A stretch of 64,000 nucleotides of DNA from Manduca sexta (taxonomy: Eukaryota > Arthropoda > Insecta > Lepidoptera > Sphingidae). The stretch lies in assembly GCF_014839805.1 (NCBI RefSeq), contig NC_051134.1:13237170-13301169 (forward strand), given 5' to 3'. Made by a program: the position numbers and the translations under genes. Positions 33,530-48,314 of this stretch are shown here, in pieces (within the stretch, counting starts at the first letter, position 1; each line of letters opens with the position of its first letter). Below the pieces are notes generated by a model. The model was not told where the DNA came from. It saw only the letters and a list, made by a program, of their open reading frames with translations, and made no database searches.

Positions 33530-36399
33530 ATAATTAATACTACCTTATACCCATGTATTTAACTTTTTTAAAACTTAATTTAATGTTATGTCGCTTAGTT
33601 TTTGTATAACGCCATAGGACAAATATAGAATTTACACCGATTATTCGTGCCGCCATTTTTGCAGTCCAAAACACACCAGTAATATTGATTTCTTATGTTT
33701 ACGCGAATGTTAGACATTCCAAAAATGGTTCTCAAAAATGGTTAGTGTTATGAAAAAATGTGTAAGGACAATTTTTTAGATAATTGCATGATCTACAATT
33801 TTTGTCTGACATATTTTTTCATAAAACTTACCGTTTCGCTGAAAAATTCGAAAAACACATTTTTGCAACCTTTGACCTTGAATATTTTTTTTGCAGACAT
33901 GGGATCGATGGGGACTTTTCACAATTTTCATAATAATGGTGTTCCTAACATCTATGTAAATTTTCAGCTTTCTGGGAATTAATGCAAGGTTACCCCTATT
34001 TTTGGGCTAAATTGACCGGACTATTACTATACTCCCCACCAAGCATTTCGCACATAGCGAATGGGATATGTAATAGGTACTAAATATAGAGCCACGTTAT
34101 AAACATATCTTACGACGGCATAAATGTGCTGGACTTCTCGCATTATACCACTACCTCACTTTACTTATAGTCTCAAAGAAAAACCAACATAAAGCGACAG
34201 GTTCTGTTGCGTTTCGCATAGGGAGTAAGATTTTCATAAGCGTACATCCTTTTCCCAATTTCTAAACCTTGCGTTTATGCGTGGGCACGCAATGGATAAA
34301 TTGGATAGAAGTCATTTAACATTAGAAAACCTTTTTGTTCGTTAGCTAGCTTATGCTATAAAAAAATGTCTTATGTGAACAACGGAAATTCTACATATAC
34401 TTAGGTACGGTTATTGTCGTCCACGACGTTCGCTGTTCGTGGAATCTTTCCGACACAGTAAAGAACTATTGGAAACATGCCTCATTATCTGGGAACTGAT
34501 ATACCTATGGTATAAGTATACATATTGCTAACTTTATGTTATACAAACTTGTAATTTTGGGTTCTGGAATTTCGACGAAGGTAAACGCCAACTAAATAAA
34601 ATATTAATTGTTTGAGTTAATGCCCTAAGTCATAGAAAGGACACGAATTGTTTACAATATAAATATGCGATTAATGATTAATACAATGTAGCTCAGCCTT
34701 AGTATATTATAATAAATATATATAGTAACATTTACATTAAATAATATTATTACAGGCATGCAGATAAAATCGAAATATGTTATGAGGCGGAATTATCAGC
34801 ACGTGACCTAGTGACTGGGATTTTAGGCAAAGAACTTTATTCAACGGGTATTGGTAATGCTTCTTTATTCATTAATCACGCATTTATACGTTGGCATGTA
34901 ATCTCTATGAACTGATAACATCCAAACAAATAGGCCTAAGCTGGGCCTCAATTTAGATATCACGCACTAGTAAGAAATTTGTTGAAACATTGTGCGACGA
35001 AGCGTTTCCAGACAGATATAATGTTTAACTTTTTTATTAAAGTCTAACAAATCTATATCCTTATTCATTCTGTACTTCTATGTTTATGCATCGATGTACG
35101 TTTTGGCACTCAACATGCCATACTTTAGTAGGTAACAACGTTTTATTCATAGGCACTTTTATCACAATATTATGGTAAAACTTCAGATTTTCCAATATCG
35201 AGCGCATTGGCGTCTGCTTATTGTTTAATTTTTTACTTAAAATCACTAAGACTCCTTATTTTTCATACATAATTGTAATTACTTGCCGATTATTCAAACG
35301 AATGTTCTATCTAACACGCTTTTTCTGCATGATTCACCTATGCTTAACGCGCGTATTGTATAGAAATGATTAATTCAATTGATAATGTTGTTTACAATGC
35401 GGTCACTAATCTAGGAGCTGTAAGGCTTGACTTGTAAGAAATTATGAATACTTATAATAGGAATAGCGCCCGATATTAGAGAATTGGTCGCATAAACTAT
35501 TGTTACTATTAGATACCTACTTTTTTGTATAATAGTATTTATAAGTTAACAGATTTAATCTTAAACAGAAATCTTTATCATTCTCATTAATAGCTTATTA
35601 TCGCTTTTCTTAAAAGCATTAGATTGCCATCATGTTCATCACAAATATTTCGTGTATATGTAAATAGATGCACTTAAAAATTGTTATTTGATCTTAATGA
35701 TAAAAGAATGATTCATGCAATTTATGATAATTTGGTCTGCAAATTGGTCACCATTTCCTTTTGACGTCGGTTATTATCATACAGTATATATAATAAGGCC
35801 ATTGCGACGTTCAGTTTCCAATTAGTTGAGTTGTTACCTTTAGCGACCATATTTATAATGTGTCCTCGATATAGTATTGTTGTGAAACAAAATATAAAAC
35901 AACGCACTCCAGTCATAAATTATGATTAATAAGGGGCATGGTGCATTATGCATAAACAGCTAAAGTATTAGATAACGACCACTCATTTCAGTTTGATGAC
36001 CACTATTGTGTTAGATTGCGAAATTTACTTAAACAATAAAAATAAAGTAATAAAATAACTTATATGGAAATAAAATATGTTTTATTATTCTCTTTAACTG
36101 TAACATAAATAATAATTATAAATACGAATGGTATCTTATTTTACTTAATAATTACTTAATCACCTGGTCATTTTTTTTTTATTAAATATTTAAAACCAAT
36201 GATAAAAAATTATACCGTCTTCAAAAAATACTAAAACCCAAGTAATAATTTAAGATTACCGAATTAGTCACCGACTTCAAAATTGGTAACCAATATATAG
36301 GAAATGTTAAAAATGTATTTTTTTGGTTTTTGTGATTTTTGAAGGCGGTATAATTTTTTGTTAAAACGTTTTTAATTTTGCTTTTCTGTGTTTGTAAAA
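33530..36399. other. intergenic, little recognised
   Basis: AT-rich. A stretch near 33690 (TTACGCGAATGTTAGACATT) also occurs near 7223, indicating a dispersed repeat fragment. No gene seen. Confidence 0.45.
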
Positions 36400-36490
36400 A
36401 GTAGTCTGCCCGATGGGGTAGTCGTGTTGCGCACGGTACGACTATCGCGCTGACATGTTACGCCTCTGCCTACGCCTGAAAGGGGGAAAA
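36400..36490 (+). mobile_element. short SINE fragment
   Basis: CTGCCCGATGGGGTAGTCGT and CGCACGGTACGACTATCGCGC resemble a tRNA-type SINE head joined to ACGCCTCTGCCTACGCCTG from the 3' part, with the middle deleted. Confidence 0.45.
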
Positions 36491-37697
36491 TATATTATGC
36501 TGTATAAGTGTACATAAGTATGTAAAAAGTATACTCAATCAAACCCAACGCAAAAAACGAGAACAAGAAAGCAAAACTCGCAAATTTTATTTACTTGGAG
36601 GATAATTATTCTAGTTATTTTAATTTGAAAATCAAACTACTGCAGCGTTGTGAAAAATCTATGGGACTAATCTAGAAGTACTTATATTCTTAGAATAAAA
36701 AACGAATTCTCCAAATCGGTTCATAAATGACGGAGTTCTGTCTTCTGGCGGTGTAACAAATATAAAAAATAATACACATCGAAGTAAAATACGGTTAAAA
36801 TACTTGTCAGGAATCTCGTGGTTGATAGTAATCAACCACGCGTGGTGTATGTGTACCTACTCACGCAACTTATTTTAAATTGCGGTTATTATTTTTAAGC
36901 GTTTCATTCCTCAACAGGAATACTTATGGATCACTTTTGTCCATCTGTCTGTCATTCAAGGCACTTTTTCTGAAATTTATATCAAATACTCGGGACTACG
37001 GTCTTCAGCTGTGAAAAAATCAGTTGTAAATCAACGCGATCAAAGAATATGACCGTTTATATCGCATATTATAATAAATAAATAAATAAAACAAATATTA
37101 TCGTAAATATTTCGATTTAACAAGGCAATCAAAACCTATAGGGTACTTCTTGTACCACAATAAGTCCTTAAATTAGAACGTCACTTATTTCAAAAAGACG
37201 CATAAGCCCCCGTATGCAGCATAGGGCTCATAGCTATATATATCAGTTAGCGACTACTTATTTATGACCGAATGAGATAAAGTTATATCAAGGAAAAACG
37301 TGGTCGTTAACTAAATATTTGCATACTTAAGGCTTTTACAACTTCAAATACCTATACAACTTTATATAACCTTAAATAAAATATTCTGAACATACTAAGG
37401 AAAACAAAAAGAAGATGTAAGCCAGACAGACCACAGGGTCGCTTTGTGACGCACTAATAATAAGAATATTATGCGTACTTTGTACACATGTACATTGTAT
37501 AGGAGAAGAAAATATGCTAATATAACAACAACTTTTTAATTTTACAAAAACTGTAATAATTACAATGAACAAGACAATTTTATTTATTAATTTAAATTCA
37601 GACATTGACGAATGTTACTTCGCTCGGGGAATTGTAGTTTTTTATTTTCTTTGACATGGTTGATTCCAACAAGATGCCATTAAAAAAATCGTAGAAT

Positions 37698-38045
37698 ATG
37701 TTATTATATTTATTGAGTGTGCTGTTTTCTCATGGTAATGCCCCTGCTCATCGTTCGGAAGTAACGTTGAAGAAAATCAGTTATGCCGACTTCGATATCA
37801 TTGACCATCTACCATATTCTCTGGACTCCACCCCTAGGGATTTTCACTTATTCCCAAAATTAAAGAGGCATCTACGTTATACAACATTTTAGGAAGACGA
37901 CGCAGTTATGGCTGTGTGAAATGAATTTTTTGATAGTCAAGAAAACGATATTATTGCCGTAGGTATATGTAAGTTAGAAAAGCAATATTCTAAATGTATT
38001 AATTTAGAGGAAGATTATATCGAATCCAATACAATATTCTGTTAC
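37698..38045 (+). pseudogene. mariner-type transposase, C-terminal remnant
   Basis: One frame carries HGNAPAHRS, LPYSLDSTPRDFHLFPKLKR and, further on, EKQYSKCINLEEDYIE, the C-terminal half of a mariner DDE/D transposase. Stop codons interrupt the frame at 37890-37892 and 37917-37919. The usual HDNA aspartate is glycine, while the last catalytic aspartate (PRDFHLF) remains. No N-terminal half is visible upstream. An inactive fossil. Confidence 0.8.
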
Positions 38046-38734
38046 TTTAAGAGTGATTACAAGAACTTTTTGAATCACCCTCATTTTTTTTGTTCTTTTA
38101 CTACGTATTCACTGCCATTCTCTGTCAAACGTAAATTTAGGGTTATTTTTTTATTTTAGGTCGAACGGTTTGTAAGTCATTATTGCATATACTAAGCAAT
38201 AACTATTTAAATTAGGTTTTTATTTTGAAAAGAAAGCTATTATCTTCTATATATATAAAAATGAATTGCTGTTCGTTAGTCTCGCTAAAACTCGAGAACG
38301 GCTGAACGGATTTATCTTATCTTGGTCTTGAATTATTCGTGGAGGTCTAGGGAAGGTTTAAAAGGTGAGAAAAATTCGAATAATTGCCGGGAAAATCCTC
38401 AAAACAGCATTTTTCTATTTCCCATACAAACGTTTTATAACTAATACGTAGAGTCAATTTCAGCTTTATTGCTATTGTATAAAGTTCACTGTTGTCTAAG
38501 CAATGTAGGTGTGTTCCTAACATCAAAGCAGTGTGCGTTGGAGCACAGAATATAATAATGTAATGTCGCGTTCTGAAACTCAACAAAAGTGATATCGCGG
38601 ACCCGACTAAATTGAACAGTCACAAAATTTAATATATCATTAGTTATTTGGTTGGCTTCACGATATTATTTCTTTTGTTTTACTTTGAAATGCATGTTTT
38701 CGTTATGGACAATTTTTGAGCTACTTTTGCATAT

Positions 38735-39230
38735 CTATACTTATAATAAATCTGTAGAGAGGTCAATTCTGTACATGAAATATATTTCCAAAATAACTGG
38801 GGTGATTAGGGATCGATACTGATGCCAAAATGCAATTATTAAAATTTTTGTCTGTCTGTATAACGGTTATAGAAACAAAAACTACTCGACGGATTTTAAC
38901 TTAACTTGGTACAATTATTTTTCATACTCCTGAGCTGGTTATAGTATACTTTTCATCACGCTACAATTAATAGGAGCATAGCAGTGATGGAAAATGTTGG
39001 GAAAACGGGAGAAGTTACTCCATTTTTAAGCTTCCGTCATTTCGTGTGCAACCTTAATGGTTAAAAGTTCCTTCGATTTCACCAGGATCCCATCATCAGA
39101 CCTTGACCGGACAATCGGACCACCTGCATACCACCATAAATTAAAAAAACATCCCGACAAATTGAGCACCTTCTCCATTTTTGAAACCCGAAATCCACGC
39201 GGGCGAAGCTGCGGGCGGAAGCTAGTCCGT
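38735..39230 (-). mobile_element. dispersed repeat, inverted relative of 4866-5737
   Basis: Shares GGTCAATTCTGTACATGAAA, GGGATCGATACTGATGCC and, at its right end, CGAAGCTGCGGGCGGAAGCT, in the opposite orientation to 4866-5737. No coding capacity. Confidence 0.7.
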
Positions 39231-39883
39231 AATAAAAGTAATTTATTCAGGCACATGGTTGCTGACTGGGGGTGGTCGCAAAATTGGCGCATGATCCTAC
39301 GTTCCTAAAGTAACCTATCTATGCCATAAATAGCAAGATAATATTATTGGTGAATGTGTCAGTTTTTAGAAAAAAAATATTAAGTATATTACGAATAGTG
39401 GCTGTGCGACGAATTTGTGATCCTTCTGTCACGTATCTAGCTATTACAGCATGGTATTATATCTGAATCTGAATCGTTGCGCCCCTATAGTAACCCTGAA
39501 ATGTCAAAACTGAAATTTATGAATGCAGACACAAATTGATTTTTAGGGTAAGATTATGTAATATAAACTTCTCGTCAAGAATAAAGTGAGCCCCTAAACT
39601 TTCACCATTAACTACCAAAAGAAATATTATATTTAATAATTTTCACAGCTTTACATACTGATCTAACGGGCTGATACTTGATGTATATACCGGTTTATAG
39701 GGGACTGTCCCCTGCGAGACATAGCCCCTTTACGTCGCTGTTATTTTTATAAATAATATCTAATTTCACAGATTAAAAAATGATGATGATCTCATTGTGA
39801 AACCAATAACCAATTACACTTTTCTACTACTTAAGTAATAATAAATCTTCTAGATTCTTAATTTACATAATATTACGATATGC

Positions 39884-40091
39884 AGTGGCGGCCCTAAACG
39901 TCGCGAGGTCCCAGGCGGAAGCAAAAAGAACAGACGCGAGGCCCCGGGTAGAGTAATAAAACGTTCCCCTATTTTAACAGTTTCGTCGGTAAGACCGTAA
40001 AAAAAATGTCCTGTGAGGCACCGCGCGAGGCCTCAGTAAGCGCGAGGCCCCGGGCGGTTGCCCGGTTCGCCTCCCTCAAAGGCCACCTCTG
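39884..40091 (+). repeat. dispersed repeat (GTGGCGGCCCTAAACG...GGCCACCTCTG), member 2
   Basis: Relative of 32741-32931, with an extra GC-rich segment (GCGCGAGGCCTCAGTAAGCG). Confidence 0.65.
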
Positions 40092-41366
40092 ACGACATAA
40101 TTATACCTAATGTTACCGTGATACATTATTTTTGCATATATAATAATAAAATTAAGATAAAATCTAACCTAAGATGTGTATGGAAACATGTATTTTGCAA
40201 ATGAATTTTTAAATCGGTTATCAGCATATTTTGATATCTTATCAAGTGTAAAATAAAAAAGGTGTATGCTAAATTACATTTGTTGATTATACAGTAGAGG
40301 ATTTAATTTAAAACCCCTTCCCGAATAAATGGCTTTCAGCATTTGTTTTATATACAAAGACCTCCATAAAAATAATTGGTAGATCTTTTTAAACCGACTG
40401 CAAAGGCAGAAGGTTTATCTATTCGTCGTAATTTTTTAAATGTTTATTCAGAAGTATTTTTTGTCCCCATGGTCCGATTTAAATGTTTCTTTTGTTTAAT
40501 AAATTTGTTTTTGTAGAGATTGGGAGTAGCAGTACATTGGTATAGGACTTTGAACTTCGAAGATGCAGAGAGGAACTCTTCAAAATCAAAAAGGATTACG
40601 ATGAATCCTTTTATGTTAATTTCAGTTAGACGTATTTTACAAATAACAACAAAACAAAAACTAAAAAAAATCACAAAATCAACTCCAAAAACCACTACAA
40701 TCCATAAGATAATTTAACTTTACACGCACGCGCATTATAACCTCCTTTCCAATACGTGTGTTACGTTCATAAGTATGTACATTAAATATGTTTTTGGATT
40801 CGGTGCCTAATTTAAATTGCCAACTAAGCTACGTAACAAACAAATATACAAAAATAATGTTCAAAGATTTTAAACTACCAAATATTCCTTATTAAATTGC
40901 TTATCTGCTTGTTGTTGTTATTGTTGGTTGCGAAATGAAGTGATTTGTGTACTTTAGTAGGACATGCACGGAATAAAAAATTGTTGAAATCTAAATCTAG
41001 TTTTATATTCAGTCTTATATTTAGAATATACTGCACTTATGATGCAGCCAATTGTTTACTGGTATGTAATAATATATTCATGCTGTGACAGCCTGTAATT
41101 AAAACTGCACTGCAGCAATTATTTACTGTAATGTTACAAATAGTTATGTATGGTGTATGTTTTGTTGGTTGTCCAAATAAATACATTTTTAGAGCATTTT
41201 TATAATGAAATAATGCAATAATATTTATATTGTAAAATATTATATCGAACCATAGTAAAGACAACATTTACACACTTAAATATTGTTTATTATTTTTTCT
41301 AAATGTGTTAATAATTTCGGAAAAATCGTTTCTAAAATACGGTTAGCACGCCGTTTTATAGTTAAG

Positions 41367-41521
41367 AGCCTGTTTCACATGTTCCTAGTAAATTAGCTTA
41401 TGTAGATAGTACTCATGTTATGATTACCATTTATTTAGTAGCGTATATTAGAGTGACTTTTGTTTTTGTTCGGCTTATACATTTATGTGAGTAGCATTGA
41501 CTCAGAAATGTGAAACAGGCT
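41367..41521. mobile_element. 155-bp MITE with AGCCTGTTTCACAT termini
   Basis: Left end AGCCTGTTTCACAT and right end ATGTGAAACAGGCT are perfect inverted repeats of 14 bp. A fragment of the same family is at 46036-46122. Confidence 0.75.
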
Positions 41522-42479
41522 GTAATAAATCATTTATATATAAAGACCATGTCTGACCCATCGCCTGTCAGCAGCTATAGGCTTTCAGGTTATGTTTGAG
41601 TTAAACATTCAACTCTATTCAATCTTCATTCCAGATATTGTTGAAGGCACAAACAAACGCATCTTATTAATCATGACTAATATGTATTTTTACAATTGAA
41701 TAAAGTTTAACTATATATATAATTATATATATAGATACTTATATACATAATCTCAGTTCTGCATCAGTGTGTTTTTGTATTGTACAAGCTTGTAAAGACA
41801 AAAAATAGTAAAGCATTACATACGGCACAGCGCCGCAGACGATTACCGCGTTAACCTTGTAGCTTGGGAGACAGTTTAACGAGGCGAGCCATTTGTCTTA
41901 TCAATTTGCAATGGAAGTAACGGCATTGAAATTGTTGCACGAATTGATACCAGTAACTGACCTTTGATACAATTTTCAAAATAGTCCTTGATAAGCGTTC
42001 GAGAGCCTTATATTCTACCATAAAAATGTACTTAATATAGATATGCTTTGTTTCAGTGTTTAGTCTCTAAATCTTATCGTTGTCATTAAAAAAATATCTC
42101 AAGAAGCTCGTACGTAATAGAAACAGTGATATTACCCAAGATTACCATGTGATTTCGTAATCGCTAATGTGGCAAATATATTTTACTTTGAGTAAGGTAC
42201 ATACATCTGTTTGATAAACTTATCTTATCCGTAGGCATAAAACAGTTAAAAAAATGATAAGTCCTATAATAAATGTTCAGATGTTCAGATTAATTGCAAT
42301 TTATACCGGATAAGTAATTTAAAAAAGTTTCTTTGACGTAATAAGCATGTTATGCTGCATCGAGATATCGGAGCTGTTCGCCAAAAATAGCGCGAGTATG
42401 GGCAACAACGCCTATATGTGTGTGTCTATTTATTTATTCATGTATTATATGCGGTTCTACTCTTCTACTGCGGCGTCAC

Positions 42480-42605
42480 ATGATCCATCGTTTGGAATTT
42501 ATGCCCGATATGAAGATTTAGTTCACTTCATAGGAATCCATATGGGGAAACGTAGGTACCTTGATTGTACCCCTGCCTACCCATTTGAGAATCAAAAGTT
42601 GTTGT
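42480..42605 (+). mobile_element. degraded tRNA-derived SINE fragment
   Basis: GGAATTTATGCCCGATATGA and CCTGCCTACCCATTTGAGAA correspond to the body and 3' end of the SINE at 6354-6642. Confidence 0.55.
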
Positions 42606-44274
42606 GCGGTTTTTTTTATTAGAGCGACTTTCCCGTCTCCATATCCACCACTACAACTCTTGCAAGCCAGGATCAGCAGTGGCATTTTATGACACCGAGC
42701 AGTGAAGCTCAGCGAGTCTCGGGGAAAGTTCATTTATCAATTTTTTATTAGTTTTATTGTGTATCTATAAACAAGAAACACAACAGAATACATTGAAATT
42801 ATGTTGTAAACTAGAAACAGACATGATAAACGGGTCAACGGTGATGTAAGTTCTAATTTGTTGTCGCAGATAGTTTAGAGTGTGGCCTACAATTTAAATT
42901 TATCAAGAGCGTATTCTGATATGTTACACCCTTTGCCCCCGTCCACAGAGAGTGTATCCGATAAACATTGATGGGGTTCAGTTCAAGTCGTAGATTATGT
43001 GTGGACGCAGCATTAGAAGTAATGTAGTGGAGGAAGTAATTTTCGCGTAATTAAACCCATTAATTATAATAAATTACACGATTTATATACATTTCTAATT
43101 TACACGATATAGAATGAATCGGTGAACACGTGATAAAGCACTGTAAATCATGAAACTTTCACCCTTCTCACGTTATAATCGACCGCGATTTCCTCCTGTA
43201 CTTAATTTTCATAGTTTTTCTCTATATAATATTCGTTTTTAATAGAGGTACGCGTTTCGGTTTGGTCTACAAACACTCGCTAAAACGAGCTCTTTCTATT
43301 CAACTTTTGATCACTTTAATTAGTTTAATTAGATGGCGGTTAGGTGTGAACATTCGACTTGACTATTAATGTGTGTTCGTTTATACGTTATATTTAAAAC
43401 TATAAATAATAAATGAACCTCTATTTCCCTTGGTCATCGCATCACGCGTGAAAGGATGGAACAATTTGGGTAATTCTTTGTTTTTGTTAATTATTGTAAG
43501 GAGAAGGATCTTTTTAAAAATTAAGAAAGTTGAGCGAAACATTAGAAAATTTAAGATAACTTTACAACGATTTTAGCTTCGGTCGTTTGACAGTTTCCGC
43601 GTTTGATGAATGTAAATTTAGCAGATTCTTTTTTTTACTTCTGGATAAATAATTAGTTATAATCTTCTCTATGTGTGTATATCACTGAAGGCCTCCAAAA
43701 CAGTTGGACCGATTTCAAAGTTTTTTTTTTTTTTAAGTTTTATCGGGTGGGTCTTTGGATGGCCTTTTTAAGGCAGAACAACGATTGTCCAGACCGCTAG
43801 TTACTTATAATATAACTAACAGAATGTTGCGAAGCAGGACGGATAAAATTGTTCAATTTAGATTTAAAGCCCTAATATTTGAACCAACAGGTGGACCTTT
43901 TGGTAATAAATCAAAACCACCGCTTAAAAACATAAATAGACTGAGAAATTTTTGGACGAAAACTTAAATGAAGAAGAGTAGGAATTAGAAGGAGAAAATT
44001 ATGGATAAATAAGAAAACCTGCAATGCCACAGGAATACAATAGAAATTAGGAATATTAAAATATTTTAATAAGCGAGCGCTTGCTAGACATTGGAACAAT
44101 AGCGAAGGTCAGTGACAGCGAACGTTTTATAACATGTCACCCACACAAAACGTGTGTGAATTAACTGTCCGAAACGTTATTAAGATTTTTTTTTTGTGGT
44201 CAGCATAATCCAAACATCATAATCATAATCAAAACAAATACCTGAACCGTGTGCATATTTCGTTGGTTTACTTC
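42606..44274. other. intergenic, no feature recognised
   Basis: AT-rich; a 70-codon ORF at 43755 shows no family signature and is probably chance. Confidence 0.45.
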
Positions 44275-44455
44275 TATTACTACTGGACATAATAAGACTT
44301 AACATCTCATGTCGTAGGATGACGAGCGTAATGGAATACTAAACAATACTTTGTAATTCAAGGTGTTGGATGATATTTGTACTGTTTATGGGCGGTCGTA
44401 TCGCTTAATTCAGGCGAACGGCAAACTCGTCTAGTCATGCAAGGCAATAAAACAA
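44275..44455. repeat. dispersed repeat, inverted relative of 21085-21262
   Basis: ATAATAAGACTTAACATCTC, CAAGGTGTTGGATGATATTT and ATGGGCGGTCGTATCGCTT match that family in reverse. Confidence 0.6.
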
Positions 44456-46035
44456 AAAAAAATATGTCCTCCCCGTGTGGATGGTAGGAAAACAAATGCA
44501 ATATACCCCAGTGGGAGTTAATTCTTTACCACAAATTATCCTATTGTTCTAGGGAACACAAAGGGGCTATTTAATATGCAAGATTATAAAATAAGTGGTG
44601 CTTAATCGAAATGAGATTGTTAACCTCAATCGCTAGAAACAACTTTTACTACATAAGTAATTCTCTGAACTGGTGAAAAATTTTAACTTTTACAGTAACA
44701 TAACATTGCCGGGAGTCCAAACTATCTAGATCTCAACCTTGATCCCAGGTTCTACACAGTCAGATTTCCACAGCTACGTAATAACCTAAAGCACTGTATT
44801 ATCAGTCTTGAGGAAAATATATTTTACCTTGGGTAAGGGTGCAAAAGAAATTATCTTATCCAATAGGCATACATTGAAAATTGATAACGTTCAGTGATAT
44901 CTTGTTTAATCCACTTGCAGTTTTTATTAACTCTTATGGCCTTGGTTGTGATAGATAATACAATAAATTCCAATTTGCTAACTCAAGATAAGATGTTATA
45001 TTAAGGGGAAGTCCCCTGAAGTCAGACAGCACCCGGCATCGGACACTCGTACTTTCTTGGCACACCATATAGCACGTGTAATTAAAAGTCGTTTTAGATA
45101 GAAACCAGAGTGATACAGGATCACGGGATGTGGTTTTGTCTGTGACGCGATAGGATCAATTGGGACGAGCGAATTAGAGTACACCGGTACTCCAACCAAA
45201 AAATACTATCGTTCGGTGTAGTCAATATATTAGAGTATTTCTGCTAAGTTGTTGTATTTAATTCTTTACAATAAATTATAAAAGACGTGTTTCGTTAAAA
45301 CCATACCATATATATATTTGCTATAGAAAACCTAAATGGATATTCCCTATTACTTGGTTCCGGACACAAAATGGTCACTTAACGTCAGGCAATGATTAAA
45401 ATGTTTTCCCTTATCTATTTAAACTTAATCAGAAAATTATCCATGACATAGACTTATAAGTTGATTTAGACATTTAAAATAATAAAAATAACTTTTTGAA
45501 AGAAAATAAAAATGGCCCTTTTTTGATACAAGAACATAAGAGAAGGGAAAAGAAACTTAAGGTATGAAACTCAAAGGAATTTGGAGTGAAACTAAAGAGA
45601 AGGTAATATTGACTAAAATACTAAATATCTGCAAAACTATTTGCAGTTTGATTAAAGAGTCATGGTGAAGATTGGATTTATAGCTCCAGCTGTCAAGAAG
45701 GAGCTCACAAAACATATGTAAACATTCCTGAATGTTTAGGTGCCGCATATAATTATGATTGTACACAATGCTTTGAAGATGTCCGGTGTTGAGAGGCTTA
45801 TTTCGTGATACCTTTTTTTATTATCTAAGTATGTTATAGGTTTTTAAACATACTAAATGCAGAACTGGCATTTATCTTAACCTAACAAAGATTAAGAAAT
45901 TTATATAAAATCATATTTCCCGAAGGTGTCCATCGCTTGGGAATTTTCCCCCACTTACATAGTGATTTTATACGGAACTAGATTCTGTATGATTGCGATT
46001 TTGCCATCAAAATTTAATTTACAACTTAAAATGCT
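44456..46035. other. intergenic, no feature recognised
   Basis: AT-rich; no gene or repeat identified. Confidence 0.45.
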
Positions 46036-46122
46036 GAGGGCCTGTTCCACTTGTGAATTAATACTATTCGTCGCATAAATGTATAAGCCAACCAAATACA
46101 AAAGTCACACTCTAATATGATT
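46036..46122. mobile_element. fragment of the AGCCTGTTTCACAT MITE family
   Basis: GGGCCTGTTCCACTTGTG, then ATAAATGTATAAGCCAACC and AAAAGTCACACTCTAATATG, the complement of the right half of 41367-41521. Confidence 0.55.
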
Positions 46123-46129
46123 CTCTGGT

Positions 46130-46440
46130 AGCCTAATATTGGCCATGGCGGCCAATCTCAACAGATATCAGCCAGGTATGGAGGAGTTATGATAATGCAC
46201 AAGTGTGCGCGCAATACACAGGTGCACTTTCTGTTCCTTCACTATCATAGTCCATTGAGAAGTGGCTCAAAACCAACGGATTTACGTGCTTTCTGAGACA
46301 CGGGAGTCTCACACAGCCAACTTTCTGAATTCCGATCTGCGACTGAGTATTTTTTAAGATGGAAAAACTGTGTTATAATTATTTTTGGCCCGACCTGGAA
46401 TTTAAACCCAGGATCTAAGCGCGGTAGTCGTACCCGTTAA
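46130..46440 (-). mobile_element. second tRNA-derived SINE family, degraded
   Basis: Contains ATGGAGGAGTTATGATAATG, GCGCAATACACAGGTGCACT and TTTACGTGCTTTCTGAGACA, with a B-box-like end CCCGACCTGGAATTTAAACC. I recognise this as a lepidopteran SINE type distinct from the 6354 family. Confidence 0.6.
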
Positions 46441-48314
46441 TTGTAATAAAATGAGTCTACATTAGTTGTTTACGAAAACGGTCATATTAAATTTACTCAA
46501 AACTTCCGAAACATCTCCCTTAGGGAGATCTGATTAATCTTTCAATTATTGTAAATGCAAAAGATTTTTGAGAATATTAAAATGATGTTAAATGTAAACG
46601 CGATAGCCGCGAAACGGATCCGGCACACAGATAGACTATAATATCATTTTGGCTTTACTTAACAACTATACTACTTTTATCCCGAAAGCGTACCCAGTAG
46701 GACTTTAACATTGGGAAAGATCATTCCCGCGAGCGAAGCCGCAAGCAACGCTAATACTTTAACCATCCATATTTACACAATTCTACGTAGAATAAACAGC
46801 AATTTCCTCGGTCTCTTAGTCATTTTATTATGCTTATTTAAATAAGTGTATCGTTAATCCAGCCTAAATCTGTAATTCCTAATTTTAAAATGTGTATAGC
46901 AATAATTCAACCAAATACAAAAAGTGTTTATTTTTAAATTTTAAAGAAAAACGCTTGAAAAATATTTTTATCACATTACTTGAATACTTATAAATTTTCC
47001 ATAATAAATTATGTTGTAATATTTTATATCTACACTAAATTATTGTTACTTATAAAATATTTTGTTCGTTTTGTGATTAGTTATCAGTTATCACTGTTTT
47101 CTGGGAGCCGGATTTTTAGTACTTAGATAGGTATGCGTATGCCTAATGCCTCTGGCAGAGTCCGTCTGGGCAGGGGAAAATAAAATTTAAAACACTAATA
47201 CTGATATTGACCCAGTAGTTATTGATGATTTTATTTTATACAGATACATCAAAGGGACTTCATTGCACTTGATAGCAGGTAAGTGTGGTGGTGTCCAGAT
47301 AGTGTATCAATCGAAAATAGACAGTCGGCAGTCGACATCAGTCTTCAAAGTACTTTGTGGTCGATGCATCAAGTATGGCATGGACTTTTTAACCGGATAT
47401 ACATAAGGTGATCCTGGAATGCGTCGTACTTACGTAGGGAACTGTGATCCGTTTCGAATCTCAATCAGACTACCTTTATTTAATGTTTTAGAAATTCGTA
47501 CAAACTTCTAATAATCCCGTTATGGGCTTTACAGGCACTCATTAACTCATTCCGTTAACCCAATGACATAATTACTGTTGGTAGAAGGAAATGAACAGTT
47601 GTGTATTCGTTATACCCATCGGTAATACCCTATTTCTCGATACCTAACCCCGAACATTAATACACCAAAACTACAAAACCAAAGCTATTGTTCGTAAAAG
47701 ATTAAAAAACATATTAAAATTTGTTTAAAAACATATTGAATTTTATGTGTGGTTATACAAAACCAGACGATTTGATGATCAAAGAAGTTATAAAAAAATG
47801 TTCATTACAGATTGATTTTTACTGAATACAGTGAAAATTTGCTAAAAAATTCCACACTTCGACGGGTGCAAAGTGAAAAAAGTTAACTACAATTTTGAGT
47901 TTTTTTTATTATTGCAGTAACTAATTAAAAATATCATGTTCTACAACATGGTAAAAACAAAAATCAAAATGTCGCGCATTTCTAGTACTTTTGTCAAGTG
48001 AAAGAAGATAAGTACTCATATTTTCGTTTACTATTTATTTATACGTTTGATTGTTTATTTTTTATAGATTGTGCTTTTAAACCTGACGAGTGTAATCGCT
48101 CCTGCGGAATAAATGTTTGGTTCATCAATTATATAATAATAAGTATCTCTAAATTTAGATAACTGAATGTTATTTGTTTTTAATGCAGAAGCCAAATGGA
48201 AATTCAAGGACGGCGATAAATATGCAGCAATACAGAACATTCGATTAGAATGTCGTTATTGAGTTGAGAACGGAACATAAATAAAGTAGTATTGAAAACG
48301 AATACACTTGCAGA
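46441..48314. other. intergenic, no feature recognised
   Basis: AT-rich; no gene seen. Confidence 0.45.
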
